DNA from: CAVQBJ01 sp963710725
Lineage (GTDB): Bacteria > Actinomycetota > Thermoleophilia > Solirubrobacterales > Solirubrobacteraceae
Assembly: GCA_963710725.1 (NCBI GenBank)
Contig: CAVQBJ010000008.1
Location: forward strand, 1,550,001 to 1,614,000
Length of the DNA: 64,000 nt
Direction of reading: 5' to 3'
Shown piece after piece: positions 52,916 to 61,388 of this stretch. Below the pieces are notes generated by a model, which saw only the letters and a list, made by a program, of their open reading frames with translations, was not told the DNA's origin and searched no databases. Position numbers and translations under genes: made by a program. Position 1 is the first letter of the stretch; every line of letters begins with the position of its first letter.

Positions 52916-55324
52916 ATGGACGGCCTCATTCCGAGTCCGGTGGTCGACGAGTTCCTGACCCAGGTCTTCTCCTTCCCGGATCCGGACGCGTCGACGCGCT
53001 ACGCGCTGAGCCGGGTCGCGCAGGTCCACGACGCGACCGCGGCGGCGATCGTCTCCGGTGGCGAGGTGACCGCCTCGGTGGGGTTCGGCAGCGGCCCACC
53101 GGCCCGGGAGCTCCGCGGAGCCGTCGCCGATGGCGGTCGAACGGCCGAGCTCGCCGGCCTCGGCGCCTGCCGCCTCACCGTCGTCCCGCTCGACGATGCC
53201 GCCTCGGGCCATCTCGTGCTCGTCCAGCGCGGGACGGCCGAGCTGACCGATCCCCAGCTGGCGCGGTTGCGCACGATGGCGCGCGTCCTCGGGGTCGCGG
53301 CACGATCATTGCGCAGCCTGGCCGCGGAGCGAGCGCTCCGCGCGCACAGCGAGCAGCAGGCCGAGGAGAACGCCTGCCTCCTCGAAGCGCTCGGTGAGCG
53401 CCAGGCGCTACTGGAGCGCCTCAGCAAGATCCAGCGGCTGATCGTCGATCGCGTCGTGCTGCAGGACGTGCTCGACGCGATCGCCGCGAGCGCGGGCGAG
53501 CTGATGCACGACGAGGTCGTGGTGCTGCGACTGGTCGACACCGACGATCCCGAATGGATGACCACCGTCGCCAGCCAGGGGATTGCCCGCGGCCCGAACG
53601 ACGGACTGAAGCGCGACCGCATCTCCCAGGGTCTCGGCGGCCGGGCGATCCGTGAGCGGCGCGTCGTCATCAGCCACGACTATCCGGTCGACCCCGACGC
53701 GCTGCCGAATCTGCGCAAGGCCGGGCTGCGGGCCGCCATGGCCACGCCGGTGCTCGAGAACGGCGTCGTCGTCGGAAGCCTCACCGTGGGCAGCTTCCGC
53801 AGCGGCCGCCTGTACACGCGCAGCGAGCAGGACGTGCTCAAGGCGTTCGCCGAGCACGCGAGCATGGCGCTTGCCGATCACCGCAACTTCGACTCGGCCG
53901 TCCATCGAGCGTTCCACGACATGCTCACCGACCTGCCCAATCGAGCCCTGTTCCTCGATCGTCTCGAGCAGGCGATGCTGCGCAGCGAACGGTCGGGAGC
54001 TCTGACGGCGGTTCTGTTCCTCGACCTCGACGGGTTCAAGCGCGTCAACGACAGTCTCGGCCACGCGGCGGGCGATCAGCTGCTCATCGAGGTCGCCGGG
54101 CGCCTGGAGGACTGCCTGCGGCCGTCCGACACCGCCGCACGCTTCGGTGGGGACGAGTTCGCGATCCTGCTCGAGGACCTCGAACGCGGCGCCGATGCCA
54201 CGATGGTCGCGAGCCGCATCATGGCCTCGTTGCAGGAGCCGATCGTCCTGCAGGAGCGGCGCGTCGCCGTGAGCGCAAGCATCGGCGTGGCGCTGCAGCG
54301 CGAGCCGGGCGAGGACCTGCTGCGTAATGCCGACCTGGCGATGTACCGGGCGAAGAGCCTGGGCAAGAGCCGCTACGAGGTGTTCGACCCGGCGCTGCAC
54401 ACGGTCGTGATGGAAAAGCTGCGTCTCGAGAGCGAACTGCAGAAGGCCGTCGAGAACGACGAGTTCCGGCTCGAGTTCCAGCCGATCGTCGAGGTGGACA
54501 CGGGGGCGATCGCCGCGGTCGAGACGCTCATCCGCTGGCAGCATCCGGCCGACGGCCTGCTGTACCCGACGGACTTCATCGGCGTCGCCGAGGAGACGCG
54601 GCTCATCAGCGCGATCGGGCGCTGGGTCCTCAACGAGGCCTGCCGTCAGGCCGTGCGCTGGCAGAAGCGCTTCCCGAGCACGACGCCGCTGGCCATCACC
54701 GTCAACCTGTCGGTGACGCAGCTGCAGCAGCCGGGTCTCATCTACGAGGTGGCCGAGGCGCTCGAGCGCTCCGGGCTCGCCCCCGAGAGCCTCATCCTCG
54801 AGATCACCGAGACGCTCCTGATGGATAACGTCGACCTCATGGCCGAGACATTCGACGGCCTCAAGCGCCTCGGCGTGCATCTCGCCGTCGACGACTTCGG
54901 CACCGGCTACTCCTCGCTGCAATACCTGCGCCGGTTCCCGATCGACATCCTCAAGATCGCCAAGCCCTTCGTCGACGGCATCGCCGCGCCCGGAGGCTCG
55001 ACGCTCGCGCGGGTGATCGTCGATCTCGGCCAGAGCCTCGGCCTGCGCGTCATCGCCGAGGGCATCGAGGAACAGGACCAGGTCGACGAGCTGCACCGCA
55101 TGGGCTGCCGCTGGGGCCAGGGCTTCCACTTCGCGTACCCGCTCCGCGAGGAGGCGATCGACGCGCTGCTCGTGCGCGATAGCTCGATCGCGGGATGGCC
55201 GCATCGCGAGAAGACCGCCGACGGCCCGCCGGCCGCCACGGATGTGTCGATCCTGCGTCCGAGCGCCGAGGCCGCGACCGACGACGACGAGCTCCCGCCG
55301 CTGCGACTCATCGCCGGCGAGTAG
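52916..55324 (+). CDS. GAF-GGDEF-EAL cyclic-di-GMP protein
   Basis: This encodes 802 residues, cytoplasmic with no membrane segment. The N-terminal 140 residues are a divergent GAF-like region, followed by a coiled linker and a second GAF domain (about 185-330). The GGDEF domain (about 340-500) has DLPNRALF, DLDGFKRVNDSLGHAAGD and an intact RFGGDEFAILL. The EAL domain (about 515-760) has VETLIRWQHP (ETL in place of EAL, Glu kept), LEITETLLMDN, DDFGTGYSSL and AEGIEE. Both activities are plausible. Along with the HD-GYP protein at 43627 it suggests c-di-GMP control, possibly of the polysaccharide. Confidence 0.93.
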   Translation: MDGLIPSPVVDEFLTQVFSFPDPDASTRYALSRVAQVHDATAAAIVSGGEVTASVGFGSGPPARELRGAVADGGRTAELAGLGACRLTVVPLDDAASGHLVLVQRGTAELTDPQLARLRTMARVLGVAARSLRSLAAERALRAHSEQQAEENACLLEALGERQALLERLSKIQRLIVDRVVLQDVLDAIAASAGELMHDEVVVLRLVDTDDPEWMTTVASQGIARGPNDGLKRDRISQGLGGRAIRERRVVISHDYPVDPDALPNLRKAGLRAAMATPVLENGVVVGSLTVGSFRSGRLYTRSEQDVLKAFAEHASMALADHRNFDSAVHRAFHDMLTDLPNRALFLDRLEQAMLRSERSGALTAVLFLDLDGFKRVNDSLGHAAGDQLLIEVAGRLEDCLRPSDTAARFGGDEFAILLEDLERGADATMVASRIMASLQEPIVLQERRVAVSASIGVALQREPGEDLLRNADLAMYRAKSLGKSRYEVFDPALHTVVMEKLRLESELQKAVENDEFRLEFQPIVEVDTGAIAAVETLIRWQHPADGLLYPTDFIGVAEETRLISAIGRWVLNEACRQAVRWQKRFPSTTPLAITVNLSVTQLQQPGLIYEVAEALERSGLAPESLILEITETLLMDNVDLMAETFDGLKRLGVHLAVDDFGTGYSSLQYLRRFPIDILKIAKPFVDGIAAPGGSTLARVIVDLGQSLGLRVIAEGIEEQDQVDELHRMGCRWGQGFHFAYPLREEAIDALLVRDSSIAGWPHREKTADGPPAATDVSILRPSAEAATDDDELPPLRLIAGE

Positions 55325-55385
55325 GCCTACGCCAGCGGCTCGCGGCGCATTCGGCGCCGCGAGCGCCGTATGGAACACTGGCCCG

Positions 55386-55457
55386 GCGCGGCTAGCTCAT
55401 CGGGTAGAGCACCGGACTTTTAATCCGGCGGGCTGGGTTCGAGTCCCAGGCCGCGTA
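55386..55457 (+). tRNA. tRNA-Lys (anticodon TTT)
   Basis: Cloverleaf: acceptor GCGCGGC/GCCGCGT, D stem GCTC/GAGC, anticodon stem CCGGA/TCCGG with loop CTTTTAA, T stem CTGGG/CCCAG with loop TTCGAGT, discriminator A. CCA is not encoded. Its last 41 bases are repeated exactly at 59982-60022, so it is an integration target. Confidence 0.93.
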
Positions 55458-55531
55458 TTACTCATATGTGGCGCCCGCCTGCCCTACTGCAGCTTGATCT
55501 GGCCGCGGTGGGAGACTAGGGTGCGCGACAC

Positions 55532-58500
55532 ATGGATGGGGGCTTTGTCCGGGTGTGGGCGCCGCGGGTGGTGGCGGGCAGGCGTGGTTGGGTGGTCCTG
55601 GGGTGGCTGGTGCTCCTGGTTTGCCTGCTGGGTCTGGTGTTCGGCGCAGCCGGTGCGCGGGCGGCGACGACCTTGTATGCCTACGCGGATGGGACGGGTA
55701 CGCCGGCCGGGTGTCCGGCGGAGAGCACGCCTTCGACGGGGTGCTCGCTGCAGACGGCGCTGGGGGACGCTCAGGCGGGGGATACGGTGATGCTGGCTAC
55801 CGCCGGCCAGAGCGCGGGTGGGACAGACTATGTGGGTAACTGGTCGATCGGCACGGCGGGGACGTCGGCGGCTGAGCCGGTGACGATCGACGGCTCGGAC
55901 GTCCGCGCCGCCACCCTGGACGGCGACGACGGCCAAAGCGGTGGCTGCTCGACCGGGTCCTGCGACGGGCCTGTGCTGACCGTGAGCGCGAGCATGTCCC
56001 TGGCGATCAAGGACGTCACGGTCCAGAACGCCGACAACACCACATCGGGCGATGGCGGCGGGCTCCAGAACGATGCTGGCGCGACGGTCGCGATCACCGG
56101 CTCGACGTTCACTGACAACACGGCCGCCGGGCTCGACGACGATGGTGGCGCGATCGACAACGCCGACCACGGCGGGTCGGGGACGGTCACGATCTCTGAT
56201 TCGACGTTCAGCGGCGACAGCGCGGTCGATGGTGGGGAGATCGACACCAGCGACAACGGTGGAAACGGGGTGCTGGTGCTGTCGGCCTCGACGCTACAGG
56301 CAGGCGGGGGTCCGGATGTGACTGCGGGACGCAACGGCGGGTCCGGGCTGGTGCTCGTGGCCGGGGACGTGTTCGCCGGCGGATGCCAGCAGAACGGTGG
56401 CACGTGGCTCGAGGGCGGCTACGACGTGGGTGCCGACGCAACGTGCGTGACCAACGGCGTCGACGGCGATGTGAATGCGGGCTCAGTTGCGGCGCTGAAG
56501 CTCGGGTCGCTGGCGGATAACGGCGGGCCGACGCAAACGATCGCGCTGGGGGCGGGCAGCCCGGCGATCGGGATCATCCCGGACCCGACCTCGGGGATGA
56601 TCAACGGCCAGTCGGTAAAGCTGTGTCCGGGGCCCGATCAGCGTGGGTCGCCGAGGCCGGGTGTGGCCGCGAGCGGGTGTGACGCGGGCGCGTTTGAGAC
56701 GCAGGATGTGGGGGATCTGTACGCGTACGCGGCCGGCAGCTCGAGCAGCTCCAACTGTCCGCTGACGACGGACCCCAGCACTGAGTGCCCGCTGGGCCGG
56801 GCGTTGGCGCTCGCCGGCGCCGGGGACACGGTCAAGCTGGAGACCCCGGGCGCCAGCGGGCACTATGTGGGGAACTGGTCGATCGGGACGTCGGGCACCT
56901 CGAGCTCTGAGCCGGTCACGATCGACGGCAGCGACGTCACCAGCACCACGCTCGATGGCAACGATGGCAACGACGGCAACAGCAGTGGCTGCTCGACGGG
57001 GTCTTGCGACGGGCCCGTGCTGACGGTCACCAACGCCATGTTCTTGGTGATCAAGGATCTGACGATCACCAAGTCCGATAACACCTTCGGCAACGGTGGT
57101 GGGATGCAGAATGACTATGGCGGGACGGTGACGGTCTCCGACTCGACGTTCTCGAACCTGTTCGCCGCCGCGGGCGGTGCGATCGCCAATGGTTACGGCG
57201 GCTCGGGGACGGCGATGATCACGAACTCGACGTTCAGCAACGACAACGCCGACTTCGGTGGAGCGGTGAACAACGGGTCGGGGACGATGTCGATCACCGA
57301 CTCGACGTTCAACGGCGGTGACGTCCGAATTGGGGCGGCGGTCGACAATGCAGACCCTGGGTCTGGAACGGTGTCGATCACCGATTCGACGTTGAGCGGC
57401 GGCGAGGCAGTCGATGGCGGCGAGGTCGACACGAGCTACGGCGGCCGCGGGGTGTTGGTTGTGGCCGACTCGACGCTCCACGCGAGCTCCGGTTCGGACC
57501 TGACAGCCGGTAGCTCGGGGCGCGTGTTCGTCGCCGGCGATGTGTTCGGCACGGGCTGCCAGCCCGGCGGGACCTGGACCGATGATGGGTTCAACGCGGC
57601 TCCGGATACCAGCTGCTTCAGTGCTGGCACCGGCGATGTGGATGCGGGCTCAGTCGCGGCGTTGAAGCTGGGGTCGCTGGCGGATAACGGTGGGCCGACG
57701 CAGACGCTCGCGCTGGGGGCGGGCAGCGCGGCGGTCGGGATCATCCCGAACCCGACCTCGGTGACGCTCAACGGCCAGTCGGTCAAGTTGTGCCCGGGCA
57801 CCGATCAGCGCGGGCTGGCGCGGCCGGGGAACGGCAAGGCGGCGTGTGATGCGGGCGCGTATGAGACCCAGCCGCAGCCTCCCTCGGCGCAGATCACCGT
57901 CCCGGCCGCGGGGCAGGTGTTCACGGCCGGGCAGAGCGTGAGCGAGACCTTCTCGTGCTCGGAGGGGTCGGGTGGGCCCGGGATCGGCAGCTGCGTCGAT
58001 CAGGCCAACCACCAGTCGGGCGCGGGGTTGGATAATGCCAGCGCGGGGCCGCATACGTTGACGGTGACGGCGACCAGCAAGGACGGGTTGATCGGCACCG
58101 CGCACGTCTCGTACACGGTGGTCGTGGCGAGCCCGGTGTTGTCCGTCTCGGCGCCGGCGTCAGGGACCGCGGGGCAGGCGATCTCTGGCTCCTCGGTGGT
58201 GGCGACGCTGTCGGGAGGGGCCTCGCCGACCGGAACGGTCACGTTCACGGTGTTCGGCCCGAGCTCCTCGGCGCCGTCGTCGTGTGCGTCGGGCGGCACG
58301 ACCGTGGGGTCTGCGTCAGTGAACGGAAACGGGAGCTACAGTCCGTCGGCCGGGTTCACGCCGGCCAGCGCGGGTAACTACTGGTGGCTTGCCAGCTACA
58401 GCGGGGATCAGAACAACCAGGCGGCCAGCTCGGCGTGTGGGGCGGGAATGGCCGAGACGGTGGTTTCAGCGCCCAGCGCCGGCGGCAGCTCCGGCGGCAC

Positions 58501-59053
58501 CGGCGGGTCGGGTGGCACTAGCGGGTCGGGCGGCGCCGGCGGGTCGGGCGGACCCGGCGGGCCGGGCCTCACCAGCGGACCTGCCCGGTCGGGTGTCTCC
58601 GCCGCGTCGGCTGGCGGTGGATCGGGCACGCTGCAGATCGGGCCCGCCACCGTCTCCGGCACCCTGGTGCGCTTCTCGATGAGCTGCGCTGGAGTCGGTG
58701 GGGCAACGTGCTCGGCCGGGCTCGCGCTGTCCGTGCACGAGACGCTCAGGGGCCGCAAGATCATCGCGGTCGCGCCGAGCGCGAACACGGCCAGCCGGAC
58801 GCGCAAGAAGCAAAAGAAGCCACAGACGACGATGAAGACGATCGTGCTCGGCACGGCGACCGTGACCCTCCAGGCGCTGCAGAGCGAGACCGTGCGGATC
58901 GCGCTGGACGGCGCAGGCAAGCGCCTCCTCCAACAGCATCACAACCTGAAGGTCAGCCTCGCTGTCACCGCGAACGGCAAGACAGTCACCGTAAGCACGA
59001 TCACCTTCAAGCTCAAAGCGACCACGCACAAGAAGACCCACCATCAGCACTGA
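55532..59053 (+). CDS. giant secreted beta-helix / choice-of-anchor repeat protein
   Basis: This encodes 1173 residues. A long signal sequence (basic start, hydrophobic 20-43, GARAATT) is followed by two tandem modules (about 46-390 and 392-775). In each, parallel beta-helix repeats with SDSTFS.D.A..GG(A/E)I.N motifs lead to a choice-of-anchor Q-like end (LGSLADNGGPTQT(I/L)ALGAGS(P/A)A(I/V)GIIP). Ig-like segments (about 780-970) precede a Gly/Ser repeat linker (GGSGG type, about 985-1020). A basic C-terminal domain ends in KATTHKKTHHQH. It is probably an adhesin or surface fibre. It is enclosed by the tRNA-Lys repeats, so it is probably horizontally acquired. Confidence 0.78.
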   Translation: MDGGFVRVWAPRVVAGRRGWVVLGWLVLLVCLLGLVFGAAGARAATTLYAYADGTGTPAGCPAESTPSTGCSLQTALGDAQAGDTVMLATAGQSAGGTDYVGNWSIGTAGTSAAEPVTIDGSDVRAATLDGDDGQSGGCSTGSCDGPVLTVSASMSLAIKDVTVQNADNTTSGDGGGLQNDAGATVAITGSTFTDNTAAGLDDDGGAIDNADHGGSGTVTISDSTFSGDSAVDGGEIDTSDNGGNGVLVLSASTLQAGGGPDVTAGRNGGSGLVLVAGDVFAGGCQQNGGTWLEGGYDVGADATCVTNGVDGDVNAGSVAALKLGSLADNGGPTQTIALGAGSPAIGIIPDPTSGMINGQSVKLCPGPDQRGSPRPGVAASGCDAGAFETQDVGDLYAYAAGSSSSSNCPLTTDPSTECPLGRALALAGAGDTVKLETPGASGHYVGNWSIGTSGTSSSEPVTIDGSDVTSTTLDGNDGNDGNSSGCSTGSCDGPVLTVTNAMFLVIKDLTITKSDNTFGNGGGMQNDYGGTVTVSDSTFSNLFAAAGGAIANGYGGSGTAMITNSTFSNDNADFGGAVNNGSGTMSITDSTFNGGDVRIGAAVDNADPGSGTVSITDSTLSGGEAVDGGEVDTSYGGRGVLVVADSTLHASSGSDLTAGSSGRVFVAGDVFGTGCQPGGTWTDDGFNAAPDTSCFSAGTGDVDAGSVAALKLGSLADNGGPTQTLALGAGSAAVGIIPNPTSVTLNGQSVKLCPGTDQRGLARPGNGKAACDAGAYETQPQPPSAQITVPAAGQVFTAGQSVSETFSCSEGSGGPGIGSCVDQANHQSGAGLDNASAGPHTLTVTATSKDGLIGTAHVSYTVVVASPVLSVSAPASGTAGQAISGSSVVATLSGGASPTGTVTFTVFGPSSSAPSSCASGGTTVGSASVNGNGSYSPSAGFTPASAGNYWWLASYSGDQNNQAASSACGAGMAETVVSAPSAGGSSGGTGGSGGTSGSGGAGGSGGPGGPGLTSGPARSGVSAASAGGGSGTLQIGPATVSGTLVRFSMSCAGVGGATCSAGLALSVHETLRGRKIIAVAPSANTASRTRKKQKKPQTTMKTIVLGTATVTLQALQSETVRIALDGAGKRLLQQHHNLKVSLAVTANGKTVTVSTITFKLKATTHKKTHHQH

Positions 59054-59291
59054 CGCGGACGAGGCGTGTGCTCGTTCGTATGCGCCGACAGGGCAGCTCC
59101 GACGCCAACGCCGGCACCCGAGCCCGCTCCGCGCGCGAGGAGCCGGCCACGCCTCAGCGCGGTGCTCGCAACGTCCATGCAAGCTGCACGATCAGGCTCT
59201 GAATATAGGAGGCGCGGCGTCCCCGGGGGCCCTATGCGCGCGACACACCAACCCATATGTAGGGGTGCCTCGGCGCAATCTCCGGCTGTAC

Positions 59292-59570
59292 TCAGGCGGC
59301 GATGTGGTGATCGGGCCAAGCGCCAGTGCGCACACGCTCGTACAGCGTGTCCGGTGCAAGGTCGGCGCCACCCGGCCACACAACCGTGCCCGTTTCAACA
59401 TCGATCGTGGCTTCGGCAAAGCCAGAGGGGGTGCGAGCATCAGTGAAGACCGGTCCCCGCATCCGGTCGAGCACATCGACCTCGCCGACAAGGCCGTCAG
59501 CGAAAGTCAAGCGCAGCACACCGTGCCGAGGCACGATGACGCTCGTGATATCAGGGGTCAGGCCGGTCAT
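59292..59570 (-). CDS. DUF2442-family protein
   Basis: This encodes 92 residues. Pattern: ITSVIVPRHGVLRLTFADGLVGEVDVLDRM, then PVFTDARTPSGFAEATIDVETGTVVWPGGADLAPDTLYERV. The L.L.F.DG..G.VD and WP.GADLAPD.LY blocks are the DUF2442 hallmarks. Its ATG overlaps the stop of the DUF4160 gene by 4 bases. These two families travel together in many genomes and are suspected toxin-antitoxin-like pairs; function unproven. Confidence 0.82.
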   Translation of the reverse strand: MTGLTPDITSVIVPRHGVLRLTFADGLVGEVDVLDRMRGPVFTDARTPSGFAEATIDVETGTVVWPGGADLAPDTLYERVRTGAWPDHHIAA

Positions 59571-59842
59571 CGCAGCGGCTCGATCTCCCGCAGTATCTCA
59601 CCGGCTCGAGCCAGCCTCCAGTTCTCGGCGAGTTCATCCTGATGTAGTTCCGCCCAGGCGAGCACGAAGCGCAACTGACGACGACCAAGCGTGCTCTCGA
59701 TTACCTCCAGAGTGTCGATCCGCACCTTGGCGCTGCCGTCCGCGTGACGCGCATGAAAGTGCGGGGGCCCGTGGTCGTCGAAGAACATCGCGATCACTAT
59801 CTCGAAGAAGCGACTAATCGCGGGCACGCAGCGGATCCTCAC
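59567..59842 (-). CDS. DUF4160-family protein
   Basis: This encodes 91 residues from GTG 59842. Signature: VPAISRFFEIVIAMFFDDHGPPHFHARHADGSAKVRIDTLEVIESTLGRRQLRFVLAWAELHQDELAENW. The FFDDHGPPHFHA block with clustered His is characteristic of DUF4160. It is the first gene of the pair with DUF2442 (4-base overlap). Both lie within the segment enclosed by the tRNA-Lys repeats, next to its right end. Confidence 0.85.
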   Translation of the reverse strand: MRIRCVPAISRFFEIVIAMFFDDHGPPHFHARHADGSAKVRIDTLEVIESTLGRRQLRFVLAWAELHQDELAENWRLARAGEILREIEPLR

Positions 59843-59981
59843 GTCCGCTGCGGTCGGAACTCGTCCGCCAGAACGATGTCCCCCAGAATGTCCCGAACTC
59901 CCCGAATCTGAGCGAACTTCGGCGCACCTCAGAGCACCTCAAACGCTGCGACTAGACCCGTTAGGACGAACATCTACCGAT

Positions 59982-60022
59982 CTTTTAATCCGGCGGGCTG
60001 GGTTCGAGTCCCAGGCCGCGTA
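59982..60022 (+). repeat. exact copy of the tRNA-Lys 3' end (att site)
   Basis: These 41 bases are identical to 55417-55457, the anticodon loop to discriminator of tRNA-Lys, in the same orientation. The two copies bracket 4.5 kb. The matching run stops abruptly on both sides, as expected for attL/attR produced by integration. On both sides of this copy are short strings of the type AATGTCCCGA (about 59888 and 60085), perhaps arm sites of the lost recombinase. Confidence 0.85.
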
Positions 60023-60719
60023 CTGGAGGAAAGGGCTGCTCATCGCCTTATTTTAGTGCCGGCTGGTCGCGGTGATCGGGCGAAAATGTCCCGAGAATGT
60101 CTCGAAGGTCGATGATCTGGGCTCTCCCCGGGGTTCGTTAGCAACGGTGCACAGGCCGCGTTCCTGAGGAGGAGCCGACCGGCCAAAGGTCGGTTGCCCG
60201 ACCGCGTCGCCAAGGCGAGACTGCTACCGGACGGCCTAAGCGGGCTGCAGCGCTGTCCGACCGGGCGCGGGCGGCCGCTTCGCCGCCAAGGCGGTCGCGC
60301 GCTTCGCGCCGGCCGAAAGACGGAAGTGATCGTGCGCCAGGGCGCGCTTTCCGCGCACGGGAGGACCACCGGCGCTGCGCCGACAGGCGCGTGCGCCGAT
60401 CAAAGCGGGTCCGGACGCGGACGATCGCTCGCGTGGCAAACCGGTTGTCAGCCGCGTGAGCGTCGAAGCGGTCGCGTTTGTGGGCCGGAACAAATCGAGG
60501 TCGCCGCGGGGAATCGTGTCGCCGAGTTCGGTGCCGAGGCCCGAGTTCCGCAGCTCAAGCGGAACTCCCGCGAGGCGGTAGCCCTAAATCTCGGAGCAGT
60601 GCGGGCACAGCCTGCGAGGCGGAGCGTTGCGGAGCCCGCACGATGCTCATCCGCCACCCGTCGTTGCGAACATCCGCGTTCGTGGCGAACAGCAATGTCC
60701 GCTATGGTTCCGGTGCAGG
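60023..60719. other. 697-bp region without a convincing gene
   Basis: Open frames here are Arg/Ala/Gly-rich shadows without domain character. Several hairpins are visible: CCGACC-GGCCAAA-GGTCGG near 60176-60194, and GTGCGGGC / GCCCGCAC at about 60599-60606 and 60634-60641. The last 60 bases must hold the promoter of the TetR operon. No RNA gene could be recognised. Confidence 0.4.
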
Positions 60720-61388
60720 ATGTCAGGAGAGGTCCACCAGTTGCCGCGGGGGCGTCACCGGTTGACTCGCGAGGAGGTGCTCGCGTCGCAGCGCGGCCGG
60801 TTGCTCGCCGCCGTCGCTGAGGCGGTCGCGGAGAAGGGCTTCGTGAGCGTGTCGGTGGCGGATGTGATCCGGCGCGCCGGGGTGTCGCGTGAGACGTTCT
60901 ATGAGCAGTTCAGCGACAAGGAGGACTGTTTCTTGAGCGCGCTCGAGGCCGGCGCGGACGCGATGCTCGAGGCACTCGGCCCGGCTCTGACCGAGCCGGC
61001 CGTAAGTCCGCTCGATCGGCTCGACCGCCTCCTTACCACCTACCTGAACGTGTTGGCGGAGGAGCCGAGCTTTGCCAAGGCCTTTCTGATCGACGCCTAC
61101 GGGGCAGGGGGGCGGACGACCGCGCGCCGGCTCGAGCTCCAGCAGCGGTTCGTCGCGTTTCTGATGAGCGTGGCCGAGGCGCGGAGCGCCGCGGACCGTT
61201 TCGCCTGCGAGGCGCTGGTCGCCGCGGTCAGCTCGCTGGCGACCGTGCGCGTCGGCTCCGGCCAGGCAGCGCAACTGCCCGAGCTCCGCGAGCCGCTGCT
61301 GATCGTGGCCTGCCGCCTGTTCCCGGCGATCGCCGAACCCAGGGCCGAGGCCGCGCCCGCCACCGCCCGCAGGAAGGCCACGAGATGA
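60720..61388 (+). CDS. TetR-family regulator
   Basis: This encodes 222 residues from ATG 60720. The helix-turn-helix region is residues 15-65: RLTREEVLASQRGRLLAAVAEAVAEKGFVSVSVADVIRRAGVSRETFYEQFSDKEDCFLSAL. The C-terminal ligand domain is Ala/Leu-rich. Its stop overlaps the esterase start (ATGA at 61385), so it is cotranscribed with and probably controls the esterase and CMD-SDR genes. Confidence 0.9.
   Translation: MSGEVHQLPRGRHRLTREEVLASQRGRLLAAVAEAVAEKGFVSVSVADVIRRAGVSRETFYEQFSDKEDCFLSALEAGADAMLEALGPALTEPAVSPLDRLDRLLTTYLNVLAEEPSFAKAFLIDAYGAGGRTTARRLELQQRFVAFLMSVAEARSAADRFACEALVAAVSSLATVRVGSGQAAQLPELREPLLIVACRLFPAIAEPRAEAAPATARRKATR

Noticed and set aside
53408..55378. 656-codon open frame on the minus strand
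   Set aside because: Antisense shadow of the GAF-GGDEF-EAL gene with His/Arg/Gln-rich composition.
60194..60820. 208-codon gene upstream of the TetR gene
   Set aside because: Composition is Arg/Gly/Ala-rich without domains, it overlaps the TetR start in another frame, and it has no ribosome binding site.
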